Shown piece after piece: positions 55,957 to 64,000 of a DNA stretch of 64,000 bases. The notes under the pieces are model-generated. The model worked only from the letters and a program-made list of their open reading frames with translations. It ran no database searches and was not told where the DNA came from. The stretch comes from Pilasporangium apinafurcum (Eukaryota; Oomycota; Peronosporomycetes; Pythiales; Pythiaceae). Both the position numbers and the translations under genes were made by a program. The stretch lies in assembly GCA_001600495.1 (NCBI GenBank), contig BCKE01000001.1, positions 502,174 through 566,173 on the forward strand. The letters are read 5' to 3'. Positions within the stretch are counted from its first letter, which is position 1. Each line of letters starts with the position of its first letter.

Positions 55957-58028
55957 ATGGGAAGCGGAGTCACCAAACCGCGGCAGCATCGCCACTCAGA
56001 CAGTCGCGTGGAAGAAATCCGGGCCGACCTCTCAGGTAAACGCGTCACCGCGGCTGGACAGCACAACAACAGTACTTTTACGCTCAACTTCACATTGCCG
56101 GATTATGCGGGCGGTCAGCAGCGATGGCGAGCGCGCTCAAAATCCAATCCAGATGTACCGCCATTGCTCGGTGAGGTAGCCATGACGACCCAACAAGAAG
56201 AGCAGAATGATCCGGAGCAGGAGAAACAAGCGCAGCAGACACAGGATGTCAAGACAGAGCCGCTATTCAAAGAAGAACAAGAACAGGGTGAAGATGACGA
56301 TGAATATGCCGATGAAATCTTTGAAGACGACATTACTGAGTGGAAGAAGGGCGAATCTATTGGTTCGGGTAGCTATGGAACGGTGGGTCAGTGCCCATTG
56401 TTGACACTTGGCAACGAAAGCATGTTAATACTAACGGCAGATATTTATATTCCTCAGGTGTATCTCGCTCGAGACGAACTAACAGGTAGTCTGATGGCTG
56501 TGAAAGAAATTCTAATCGCCGAAGAAAACGAAGCTGAGGTCGCAGCAGCCACGCGCGAGGTGGAGCTCTTACGTTCGCTGCGGGACGAGCATATCGTCAA
56601 GTATCTTGGCAGCTCTATTGACAGAGAAAATCAAAAGCTCTCCATTTTTACGGTAACTATTTTGGCTCTCGGCTCTAGGCGTGGTGCACTCGAAATGTAG
56701 ATGACCAATTAACTGATTTGTGTGTGCTGAAATGACAGGAATGGGTCCCTGGTGGGAATTTAGAGCAGAACAGGAAACGCTTCGGTGGGAACGAGACTGT
56801 CGTCCGACGGTTTACCCACCAGATCCTACTTGGTGTCGCGTACTTACATAGCAAACACATCGTCCACCACGATATTAAAGTACGTTTATCTGTGCTTCTC
56901 CTTTGTGAGACTGGAACCTCACTACTGGGACTCACACACATGCCTTTTAAACTTTACCTTTAGCCGTCGAATATTCTCGTAGATCAGAATGGTATCGTCA
57001 AGGTTGCCGACTTTGGATGCTCGCGCCTCGTCAGCTCCAGCACGAGCGTCAACAACACATCCATGCGCGGCACACCCAACTATATGGCGCCTGAGGTGAT
57101 CAAACAGACGAGCAGAAGTCGGAAATCGGATATTTGGAGCGTCGGATGCAGTGTGTTGCGACTACTCACAGGCCTGCCATTCTGGGGCGAACAGAGATTT
57201 GACTCGCAGATCTCGCTGCTCTACTACGTTGCACATCTTGAAGAGCTTCCGCCTTTGCCAGGTGATCTCTCTAACGAAGCGCGATCTTTCATCACGGCGT
57301 GCTTAGAGATCGATCCCATGACGCGACCAACGGCAGCAGAGCTGCTGCAGCATCCGTTTGTGTGTGGATTTGGGCCAAGGAGTTCCATGTCCAGTGCCCA
57401 ACATCGCATTCACTCTGCTCCTGTCGTCTCTCACACCAACGCTACAGTGAGACCTCTACCACTGAAGCGTATACCATCTACCGCACCAAGCCCAGCCATA
57501 CGCTCGAACAAGATGGGAATTGGGCCAAGAGCACATCTTGCGTCGACCGCATCGGCGCTTCCCGCTGAAACGGTCGACCTGCCGCAACAATGCGAAGAAG
57601 AGACCGCTGACACGGAGCACTCCATCCCCAATGTCTCCACGGTCTTTCCACTCGACAAAGAGATCATGTCGCCATCAAAGTCACTAATCCGCCACCGATC
57701 GGCCAGCAAAGCCAAGAAGAAAAAAAATCGCCATCCAACAGAGCACATTGGAAATAGCATTACGAGTCCCAATAAAGCCGATGACGAGGAAGAAGATGAA
57801 CAATATTCCACCACTTTTACAAGTAATTCTACCACAAAGTCCACTGCCCTGGACTGCGTTAGTTCTTCACACGCTCGTGCGTCGTGGGAGGAACGCCCCA
57901 TTGTCACAGACATGGCGCGTATCGAACGTGAAAAGCAATCGATGCAGATAGCCGAAGTGCAACGCAGGCGTGAAGAACGGGAACAAAAATTCCAAGAGGA
58001 ATTGCTGGCGTTTCGACGTTACCTCTAG
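55957..58028 (+). CDS. MEKK/STE11-like Ser/Thr protein kinase, probably N-myristoylated
   Basis: Four exons. The start ATG 55957 gives MGSGVTKPRQ, which fits the N-myristoylation pattern MGxxxT with a basic residue after it. A region rich in Glu/Gln/Asp precedes the kinase domain (about residue 125 on). Kinase motifs: glycine loop SIGSGSYGTVYLARD, Lys in MAVKEI, EWVPGGNLEQ, catalytic loop HIVHHDIKPSNIL, VADFGCSRL, GTPNYMAPEV, KSDIWSVGCSV, and DPMTRPTAAELLQHPFV. The HRD motif is HHD, but the catalytic Asp, Lys, DFG and APE are present, so it should be active. GTPNYMAPEVI and the GGNL hinge point to MAP3K/MEKK relatives. The C-terminal 230 residues are Ser/Thr-rich, ending in a coiled coil (RIEREKQSMQIAEVQRRREE). 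It ends 72 bp from the convergent gene. Confidence 0.9.
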
Positions 58029-58100
58029 CGTTTCATTGGTATGTCGTTGTAGTCGTTTATCATTATTAGCCAAAATAACCATAAAGCCATAACCGTTCAC

Positions 58101-59933
58101 TTACTCACTGATGCTGCCTTCTAGACTGTTCTGGTCCATGTCGTCCTTGCCATTGTCTATCATGCCCCCGCCATGGCCTGGAGGACCAAATATGACAGAA
58201 CCGAGGAAACTCAACGCTTCAGATACCATGAGATAGAGCACGAGCCAGTGGATGCGAATCACGACGGCCAAAAGGCAAAACAGCGCTGCGTAGATCGCCC
58301 AGACGTCGATCATCGCAGTCTTATGCCACGGCAACGTGAGGTCGATCGTCTCCAAGTGATGAAAACCCACACGTAAGCCAGCGTCGATGATTTCAATGGC
58401 ACGATTCGTGCCACCGGCGCGTTCCAGCAGCTTTCCTACGCGTATAGCTTCTTTGGTATAAGACGGATTCGTCAATAGCTCCACAACCGCGGAATGAACA
58501 GCATCGGCACTCAGCATACTCTTATCAATGGAGAGACCGACGCCGGAATCCACCACCCGCGCCGCGACATCTGGCTGATCCACGAGAAATGGAATACAAA
58601 GGAGCGGTTTCCTGTAGACGATCGTCTCCTGAGCGGAAACCATCCCACAATGCGAGATAACCAGGCGGACAGCATCATGTGCGAGCAAGTCCAGGTGCGG
58701 GAAACTGTGACTCGGTGGCTTTACGACCATCGTTGCAGGCAAATCAGCCGGTAAAATGCCACGCTGGTCTGTTGGAAGCACCCAAAACACCTTGATCTCC
58801 GGCTCATTCGGGCGCATAAGCAACCCATCTACAAGCGCCTGTGCCTGCCAGGCGTCAATGTACGCTAATGTTCCTAGGTTCAAATACACGACACTGCTTC
58901 CATCTGCACTGGAAGAACTCTTAGGGCGCTGTGTGGCATCCAACCAGCTTAGCAGCGACGATGGGAGTTTGTTGTTTGCAGTGGTGGAGTTTGTGTCGAT
59001 TTGGCTACGGTTATGATGCTGGATTGGCAAGAGCAACCCCACTGCGTCAACTAGTGGCGACATGGGTCGTGGATGCTCGAGGCCAAATGCGGTATTGAGT
59101 AACACGCGTGCGCCCTTGAACATGTCATGTTGTGAGCGGTAGGGCGTGAGTTCCAGCTCCCAGCGCATCTTGTTGAGCTCAAGAAACGGCGGTGTAAGCG
59201 CGACTGAAAGCAATCGCGGGAACAAAATATTCATGCATCGGTTCCAGAGTGACATGTGGATGCTAAAGCCCGTTCCCCATGCCGGGATGTAGCTCGGTAC
59301 GTTGCTTCCCAAGTCGAAAAGGATAGATGGCGAGTTGACCACGTACGGGATCTGCAGTTTGTGCGCGAGTTGCTGAGCTCCTATCGTCGCGATGTCCATC
59401 ACTAGCAAATCCGGTGGGTTCGTTTGGAGTTGTGGCAGCAGCGTATCGTACATGGGCCGCGCAGCTGCGACATAAATGTCGTTAAACATAGTCAAAATGC
59501 CACGAAAGTTGGAGGAATCACGCGTCATGACCTTTAATTTGGCCCTCAAGTCGTCGGCGGAGATGGGGAACCCACCTGCCGACAAGAAAGGGATACCTGC
59601 TGTATGCGCCCACTCCTTTCCGGACTCGTGCGTGGCAAAAGACACACGGTAGCCACGTGCATGCATCTCTGATGCGAGCCGCAGCAGTGGCAACGCGTGA
59701 CCCTTGATGGCAATGGAGACAAAGACAACATGCTTCTGTTTGGGTGTTAGTACCGCCGTGTCAGCTGTACAGACGTCCATGGTAGCGGGTGATATCGGTA
59801 GAAGTGAAGAGCTATCGGCGTTTGTTTCCTCAGAGACATGAAGGCGAAGATGCACTGCTACCAGTAGCAATGCTAGCAGTAGGAAGGAAGAAGGTGCTTG
59901 CCTCCTCCGTACCAGCTGCATCATCTTTCCCAT
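58101..59933 (-). CDS. UDP-glycosyltransferase (GT1, UGT type) with signal peptide and C-terminal membrane anchor, 610 aa
   Basis: Single exon, ATG 59933. A signal sequence (SSFLLLALLLVAVHLRL) opens the protein. The N-terminal acceptor half has HVVFVSIAIKGHALPLLRLA and LLVMDIATIGAQQLA. The donor-binding half has SSVVYLNLGTLAYID, then VKPPSHSFPHLDLLAH, VRLVISHCGMVSAQETI and PLLCIPFLVDQPDVAARV. These are the UGT signature with the usual THGG/HCG core, the glutamate and the DQ pair. The C-terminus has one or two membrane spans (VWAIYAALFCLLAVVIRIHWLVLYL) and an acidic tail. This is the topology of ER UGTs of animals, lumenal with a short cytosolic tail. The acceptor is unknown (sterol, lipid or xenobiotic). 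Its start codon is only 76 bp from the divergent TBCC gene. Confidence 0.9.
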   Translation of the reverse strand: MGKMMQLVRRRQAPSSFLLLALLLVAVHLRLHVSEETNADSSSLLPISPATMDVCTADTAVLTPKQKHVVFVSIAIKGHALPLLRLASEMHARGYRVSFATHESGKEWAHTAGIPFLSAGGFPISADDLRAKLKVMTRDSSNFRGILTMFNDIYVAAARPMYDTLLPQLQTNPPDLLVMDIATIGAQQLAHKLQIPYVVNSPSILFDLGSNVPSYIPAWGTGFSIHMSLWNRCMNILFPRLLSVALTPPFLELNKMRWELELTPYRSQHDMFKGARVLLNTAFGLEHPRPMSPLVDAVGLLLPIQHHNRSQIDTNSTTANNKLPSSLLSWLDATQRPKSSSSADGSSVVYLNLGTLAYIDAWQAQALVDGLLMRPNEPEIKVFWVLPTDQRGILPADLPATMVVKPPSHSFPHLDLLAHDAVRLVISHCGMVSAQETIVYRKPLLCIPFLVDQPDVAARVVDSGVGLSIDKSMLSADAVHSAVVELLTNPSYTKEAIRVGKLLERAGGTNRAIEIIDAGLRVGFHHLETIDLTLPWHKTAMIDVWAIYAALFCLLAVVIRIHWLVLYLMVSEALSFLGSVIFGPPGHGGGMIDNGKDDMDQNSLEGSISE

Positions 59934-60009
59934 TTATATCGTCCGATCCAACACATTCTCAAGAGGTATGGATACCATTAAATACCGGTATTATGACGGT
60001 ACCACGAAC
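59934..60009. promoter_or_regulatory. 76-bp bidirectional promoter region
   Basis: The UGT start codon (minus) and the TBCC-domain gene start codon (plus) are separated by only 76 bp, so the core promoters and 5' UTRs of both must overlap unless transcription starts inside the neighbouring coding region. A near-palindromic AATACCGGTATTATGACGGTACC lies at 59980-60002. Confidence 0.5.
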
Positions 60010-61789
60010 ATGAAGTCACGAAACGACGCACCTCTAGGAAAACCATCAAGTCCTCGACAAGAAGAAGAAAGAAGGAAGAGCATGACGGTATATGCACTTT
60101 GATTGGTATTCGTAATATGTTTGCGATATAACTTTACTTGCTGTCTGCAGTTCACGGCGAGCGATGGAACCAAGTTTGAGGACCGCAACGCCTGGCGTCA
60201 GTATGAGTTCGAGACCAACTATACTTTCCGCAACAAAACTGGCGAGACGCTCATGAAGCTCCCGGGCAAAGTCGGCGGGTACACACTTTAGTGGATAGAA
60301 AGTCATTCTATACAAGGGATGGGTATCATTTAACGTATTCTTCTCTTCGATCCGATCAGACAACCATTTGATCTGTCGGATCTGCACCAGTGCGAAGTGC
60401 TCGTGCTCGACCAAATCGATCAGGTCCAAATGGACAACCTCAGCAACTGTCGCGCATTTCTCGGTAAGAACAGATTGGATTTCTTTGTATTTTGACCATT
60501 TGAAAGATAATCTCATTGCTTAAATTTTGATTTGTTCTGGATAGGTCCGTCGTCCGAGTCGGTCTTTGTTCGGAATTGCACTGACTGCGTTTTCACTGTA
60601 GCATGGTACGAGCAGCAGGAATGAAATACAGTCGCTTGGATATGCCTTTTTGCATGCTTTACTCGTTTCGTGGCTTGTATGTATCCGTATCATGAATAGC
60701 AAGCAGTTACGCACAAGAGACTGCAAGAACTGCACATTCTACCTCTACTCACTCACCGACCCAATCATCGAGACGTCGATGCAGATGCAGTTCGCGCCGT
60801 TCAATGGCGCCTACAATGGCCTTGAGCGTGTATGCGCGCTGATCTTCGACTGGATCTTTCGTTCTTTCTTTCTTTGTTTTAATTCTATTTCCCGTGTGTT
60901 CCTAGCACTTTGCGGACGCGCGGTTAGAACCAGCGAACAACCACTGGTCGCAGGTTTACGACTTTAACGATCCAGACAAGACCGGTGCCAACTGGAGTAT
61001 TCTAAGTCAGTTTTTTCTGCTTATATTGCGTTGCCAACATATTTAATATGCTGAATCGACTCAATTCCTCACAGAGCAAGAACAGGAGATGGAGCCGTGG
61101 GTCGTCAATCTCGAAAGTCACATCCCAAACGCCGAGATGTTGCTCGGTCCTTGTGTAAATCCGGTGGCGCGTGATTCAGGTTTCGTTAAATACACAGAGA
61201 ATTCCCAGTCTGGTTCGTCTGGGATGCAATCATTCACATTTCAGACCTCACAGGTAAATATATACTTCCACTCTCTTTTTCTTGGAACAGTAATGTTCTA
61301 AACAAGTATTAATGCATCCCAGCGGGAAGCTATGAAGACACTTGAAGCTGCACCTGCTACCGCTGTGTCCTTATGTGAGAAAGAGGAACCTGCATTGATG
61401 ATGCCTCCGCTTCCCACGTCGTCCCCTACGGTTCCTCCGCCTGCAATGATGGCCCCTTCCGAGTCCACCTCTCTGCCGCCGCCAGCACCAGTCGCCTCGA
61501 TGGAGCCGCAAAAGCTCGCGGTCGTGAAGCCTGCCGAACATCCCTCACCGACAATGTCGTCACCATCGACTGAACCGACGGATCCATTTGCCGAACTCCA
61601 CAAGCACAGCACTCTACCTACCACTATCAACACAAAAGAGTACGTTTGTGGGACCTGTCTGGTTGATATTGAAAATCTGAACGTATCTCGTGTGGTTATA
61701 GGGCGAACGATAATCCTGGAGACACTTCCATAAACAAGCTGACGGAGGGCATGAGAGCGTTGAGTGCCTTTGACACTACAGCGTCCTAA
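60010..61789 (+). CDS. RP2-like TBCC-domain protein
   Basis: About eight exons. The start ATG 60010 gives a basic N-terminus (MKSRNDAPLGKPSS). Exon 2 has FTASDGTKFEDRNAWRQYE. The beta-helical TBCC (C-CAP/cofactor C-like) domain runs over exons 3-6: HQCEVLVLDQIDQVQMDNL, SSESVFVRNCTDCVFTVAC, KQLRTRDCKNCTFYLYSLT, PIIETSMQMQFAPFNGAY, then NHWSQVYDFNDPD. The Arg in KQLRTRDC aligns with the arginine finger of RP2 and cofactor C that stimulates GTP hydrolysis by tubulin or ARL3. No N-terminal MGC lipidation motif is present, unlike human RP2. The C-terminal part is Pro/Ser/Thr-rich and ends at TAA 61787-61789. Likely involved in ciliary trafficking with ARL-type GTPases or in tubulin folding, by family. 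Confidence 0.85.
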
Positions 61790-62689
61790 GGATGCTCTAT
61801 ATCCCGCTGATTGATGGGGCTGCATCTATTCCATTATATCCACTAGCTCGCAGAAAGTGTTGTTGTCAGCGCAAATCTTGCGTGTAATGAACAAGAAAGA
61901 TGGTTCTGAGTTCTGCTGTCATTTTTAGGATCCGCGTCATTAATAGTAATTCACACTATAGTAGCATCCCAACTCTGGCTTCTTTCCAGCGCTTGATGGA
62001 AAGTATTGAGATCCAAAGTCAAACTGTGAAAGGTGTTGAAGAGTGTTGCATTTGGAAAACCTGATTTTGCAATTGACAGGGAGAGGGATACGGTGGATTT
62101 ATTCGGCTAGTCTATGAAAACGCGAACCAGCAACTCTAATAAGCATCCTCAAGATCTGTTGTTTTTTTCAATCGAGTATATTTAAAAAATTCCGTTTATA
62201 CCCGATAATACAAGTGATGAGTTTGTTATTGCTGGTTCAAAGACGACGAACACTTCATGATTGCATAATGATACAGCTCAATTCCGTGGCAACATAGTTC
62301 GAGAATGTCGAATCCAAATGGAGCTACACACCGTCAAAATATCAATTCATTCTATTGGTATCCTAGTCACTCCAGGATGGTGTACCTCGATGGCGACGGG
62401 TTTGTACTCTTGATGATTCGTGGAAGAATCAAAAGTGCTGGTGAGATGAGAGTGATGATACGACTGAGCATTGAAAACACTAAAACTGCCAACAAAAACT
62501 TTTTAAGTCTCGGAGGAACATCAACATGCGTCTGCATTGACTTTTGATTAATCTTTATTCCCCCATTTCTCCCACCAGTGGGATATACTTTGACGTGTTT
62601 TTTCTCCCTATCGATAGAAACTTGTTTTCAATTCTCCGCAATGAGCACCATTCTTCTTTTCAAGAAAGGATGGAAGGCGATGACAATAC
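61790..62689. other. Region upstream of the IS607-type remnant
   Basis: 900 bp. An 80-codon frame at 62305-62547 is not recognised. From about 62560 a frame with DRNLFSILRNEHHSSFQERM may be the decayed N-terminal part of the recombinase, but I cannot align it securely. Otherwise non-coding. Confidence 0.4.
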
Positions 62690-62995
62690 ATGCCCGAGGA
62701 GATCGACATTGGTTCCAGTCTCAAGGATAACAAGCCAGGACTGTCCAGATTGGTAGAAATGGCACGTAAAAAGCAGATCTCGAGGATTGCGGTTACTGTC
62801 CAAGACCGATTTGAGTATGGACTCCTTGCACAAATATGTAAAGAGCATAGCATCCAAATCGTGGTTCACGTTGACCAACAGCTTCATCAAGACAAGAATG
62901 AAGACATGAAATCAAGAGAACGCCTCTCATCTCATGTTAACGTCTTCGTTGTGAGAAGAAATGGAAGGAAGGCAGGAATGCTCGGAAGACTCTGA
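62690..62995 (+). pseudogene. IS607-type serine recombinase (TnpA) remnant
   Basis: The reading frame aligns with the C-terminal two thirds of IS607-family serine recombinases: IDIGSSLKDNKPGLSRLVEMA, KKQISRIAVTVQDRFEYGLL, then AQICKEHSIQIVVHV and VNVFVVRRNGRKA near the end. DIGSSL and the DR(F) turn are hallmark resolvase-fold positions. The N-terminal MerR-like DNA-binding helix and the catalytic Ser are missing: an in-frame TGA lies three codons before the ATG and the upstream frame shifts. The usual DRLARFG is reduced to DRFEYG. It is immediately followed by a TnpB relic, the standard IS607 gene order tnpA-tnpB. Transposition by this copy is not possible. Confidence 0.78.
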
Positions 62996-63013
62996 TCTTC
63001 GATCCCCAAAAGG

Positions 63014-63187
63014 ATGAAACGATGCAAGATAGATAAACCAAGTCCAAACAGCATCTTGAAAGTGAAGTTGTATCCAACGAAGGAACAGAAGCAACTTCTC
63101 AACAAGATGTTTGGTATCAGAAAGTCTTGGAGTGTCCTCACTGACAGAGATGTCGACGCTACTAGAAACATCTTTTTTCAAGAATGA
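63014..63187 (+). pseudogene. Internally deleted TnpB/Fanzor2-like gene
   Basis: Frame of 57 residues. Its first half (ILKVKLYPTKEQKQLLNKMFG) is the N-terminal helix-turn-helix start typical of TnpB of IS605/IS607 elements. Its second half (SWSVLTDRDVDATRNIF) is the extreme C-terminal RuvC-III motif with the catalytic Asp. Roughly 300 or more residues between them, with RuvC-I, RuvC-II and the zinc ribbon, are gone; the join is at about 63120. The deletion is in frame, and the stop TGA is at 63185-63187. It starts 18 bp after the recombinase stop. Confidence 0.8.
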
Positions 63188-63199
63188 ACACCTACTCTC

Positions 63200-63248
63200 C
63201 TGGACTCATCGAGTCCAGATGTCAGAGATGCCTAGTCTGACTCTAGGC
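63200..63248. repeat. Twin hairpins after the TnpB relic
   Basis: Hairpin 1 (63200-63218) is CTGGACTC, loop ATC, GAGTCCAG, an 8-bp perfect stem. Hairpin 2 (63230-63248) is GCCTAG, 7-nt loop, CTAGGC. They start 13 bp after the stop codon. This is where TnpB omegaRNA scaffolds and right-end structures are found. Confidence 0.65.
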
Positions 63249-63659
63249 TTTAAACTCGCATTATGAGGTTCAGATAAAGTCCTCACAGCATGCTCTAGGT
63301 AATTCACTACCTTCGTGTGATGATGCTGAAGATGATGCCGTGAAGGACAGGAGCGATGTTGTCGATTGAGATACTGGGTATTCGTGTATAGTCTTTATAG
63401 GAATGTAAATGCAGACATTGGAGCTAAAATCTAACGGAGGGAGATTATCTGAGTCGAGTAGCGACTAATTGCACTCAGACTGCATACTAACAGTAACATT
63501 CATACACATATGATGTCTCGTGGTGATTTTTGATTGACAAAGAATTGCAAATTGACATGTGTATATGCATCTTAGACTTGTCAGATCTTGTAGATTTGAG
63601 TGAGATATGGTAAATAAGCAAGTAAAAAAGGATCATAGATGGTGTCGTTCAGTGTAAAT
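63219..63659. other. Gap between the IS607-type relic and the Fanzor1 fragment
   Basis: Beyond the second hairpin this stretch of about 410 bp is AT-rich with no recognisable coding similarity. It presumably contains the right edge of the IS607-type relic and the left edge of the next element. Confidence 0.4.
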
Positions 63660-63909
63660 AAATGCGACCATTCCATCATTGCCCACTACTCGCACCACAA
63701 CAACAAGTTGTTCGTCGAGCATGCACACAAGCTCGATGAGTCAGAATTCCCGTCAGGTTCTCCACTGTAACAACAGCGAATACAGAATCACGTGAGAGCG
63801 AGATGTGAATGTGTCGAAGAACATCCTTACACTCGTTATGTGTCTCCTACATGGACTTCCAAGACTGCCAGAGTTACGACGGAGAGAAAAGAATGTAGGA
63901 AGAGAATAG
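63660..63909 (+). pseudogene. Fanzor1 C-terminal fragment
   Basis: Two frames together resemble the zinc-ribbon end of Fanzor1. The first reads HSIIAHYSHHNNKLFVEHAH up to a TAA. The second, from 63754, reads VLHCNNSEYRIT, stop (TGA 63793-63795), ERDVNVSKNIL. Compared with the 522-bp elements (LHCESSECKTFWDRDVSASLN), one zinc-binding Cys is now Tyr, the Trp is a stop and the frame is shifted. The gene end is at 63907-63909. It is older or more decayed than the 522-bp copies. Confidence 0.65.
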
Positions 63910-64000
63910 AGTGTAGGAAAAGTATCCATGGACAGTGGAGGAGTCAACCGACTTTTCAAACGTGTCCACATGGTTAGGCCGTATTCTGGTAATCACCTGT

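Noticed and set aside
56840-56960. Possible pseudokinase because HRD is HHD
   Set aside because: The catalytic Asp, VAIK-type Lys, DFG and APE are all present, so loss of activity is not indicated.
62305-62547. 80-codon frame before the IS607-type remnant
   Set aside because: I looked for the recombinase's MerR-like helix and catalytic serine here and could not align either.

Overview
The window looks like nuclear DNA of an oomycete (Peronosporomycetes). Genes are densely packed on both strands and carry many short introns of roughly 45-80 nt with GT...AG ends. Base composition is moderate to AT-leaning. The gene set is typical of oomycetes: FYVE proteins fused to ankyrin repeats or coiled coils, a WRKY19-like Cys/His/Gly repeat protein, a full-size PDR-type ABC transporter, a secreted C69 dipeptidase and EF-hand proteins of flagellar type. 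The modest GC content, compact spacing and intron richness fit an Albugo-like genome better than Phytophthora. That is inference from style, not proof.

Layout. 1-8.1 kb: end of a winged-helix-like protein, an LCAT/PDAT-family acyltransferase, a four EF-hand protein and a mitochondrial TsaD/OSGEPL1-type tRNA t6A enzyme. 8.3-15.8 kb: a TFIIS-N + SAM + SPT2 chromatin protein, a proline iminopeptidase, the WRKY19-like protein and a long gene-free stretch. 15.8-26.1 kb: a FYVE/coiled-coil/WH2-like protein, a four-PDZ protein, S-formylglutathione hydrolase and a GGCT-like protein. 27-35.7 kb: a site-1-protease-like subtilase, a SpoU methyltransferase, an ankyrin-FYVE protein and a C69 dipeptidase. 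36-41.3 kb: a DeSI-PUL protein, with Fanzor-type transposon debris on both sides. 41.4-50 kb: an HU-CCDC81/calcyphosin/IQ protein and the ABC transporter. 50.9-61.8 kb: a protein with PIP-box-like motifs, ALG5, a DHHC acyltransferase, a MEKK-like kinase, a UDP-glycosyltransferase and an RP2/TBCC-domain protein. 61.8-64 kb: a decayed IS607-type element and another Fanzor fragment.

There is no operon. The genes are housekeeping, membrane-trafficking, lipid/glycan and flagellar functions. They are arranged mainly as divergent and convergent pairs, some separated by only 24-80 bp.

The most notable content is a set of at least five remnants of RNA-guided-nuclease transposons (Fanzor/TnpB). They comprise a nearly full-length pseudogene, two almost identical 522-bp direct repeats carrying only the C-terminal zinc-ribbon end plus a perfect hairpin, a separate C-terminal fragment, and an IS607-type serine-recombinase remnant followed by an internally deleted TnpB and twin hairpins. 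Several unusual domain fusions are also listed. Many gene models here were spliced by eye, so exon boundaries are predictions.
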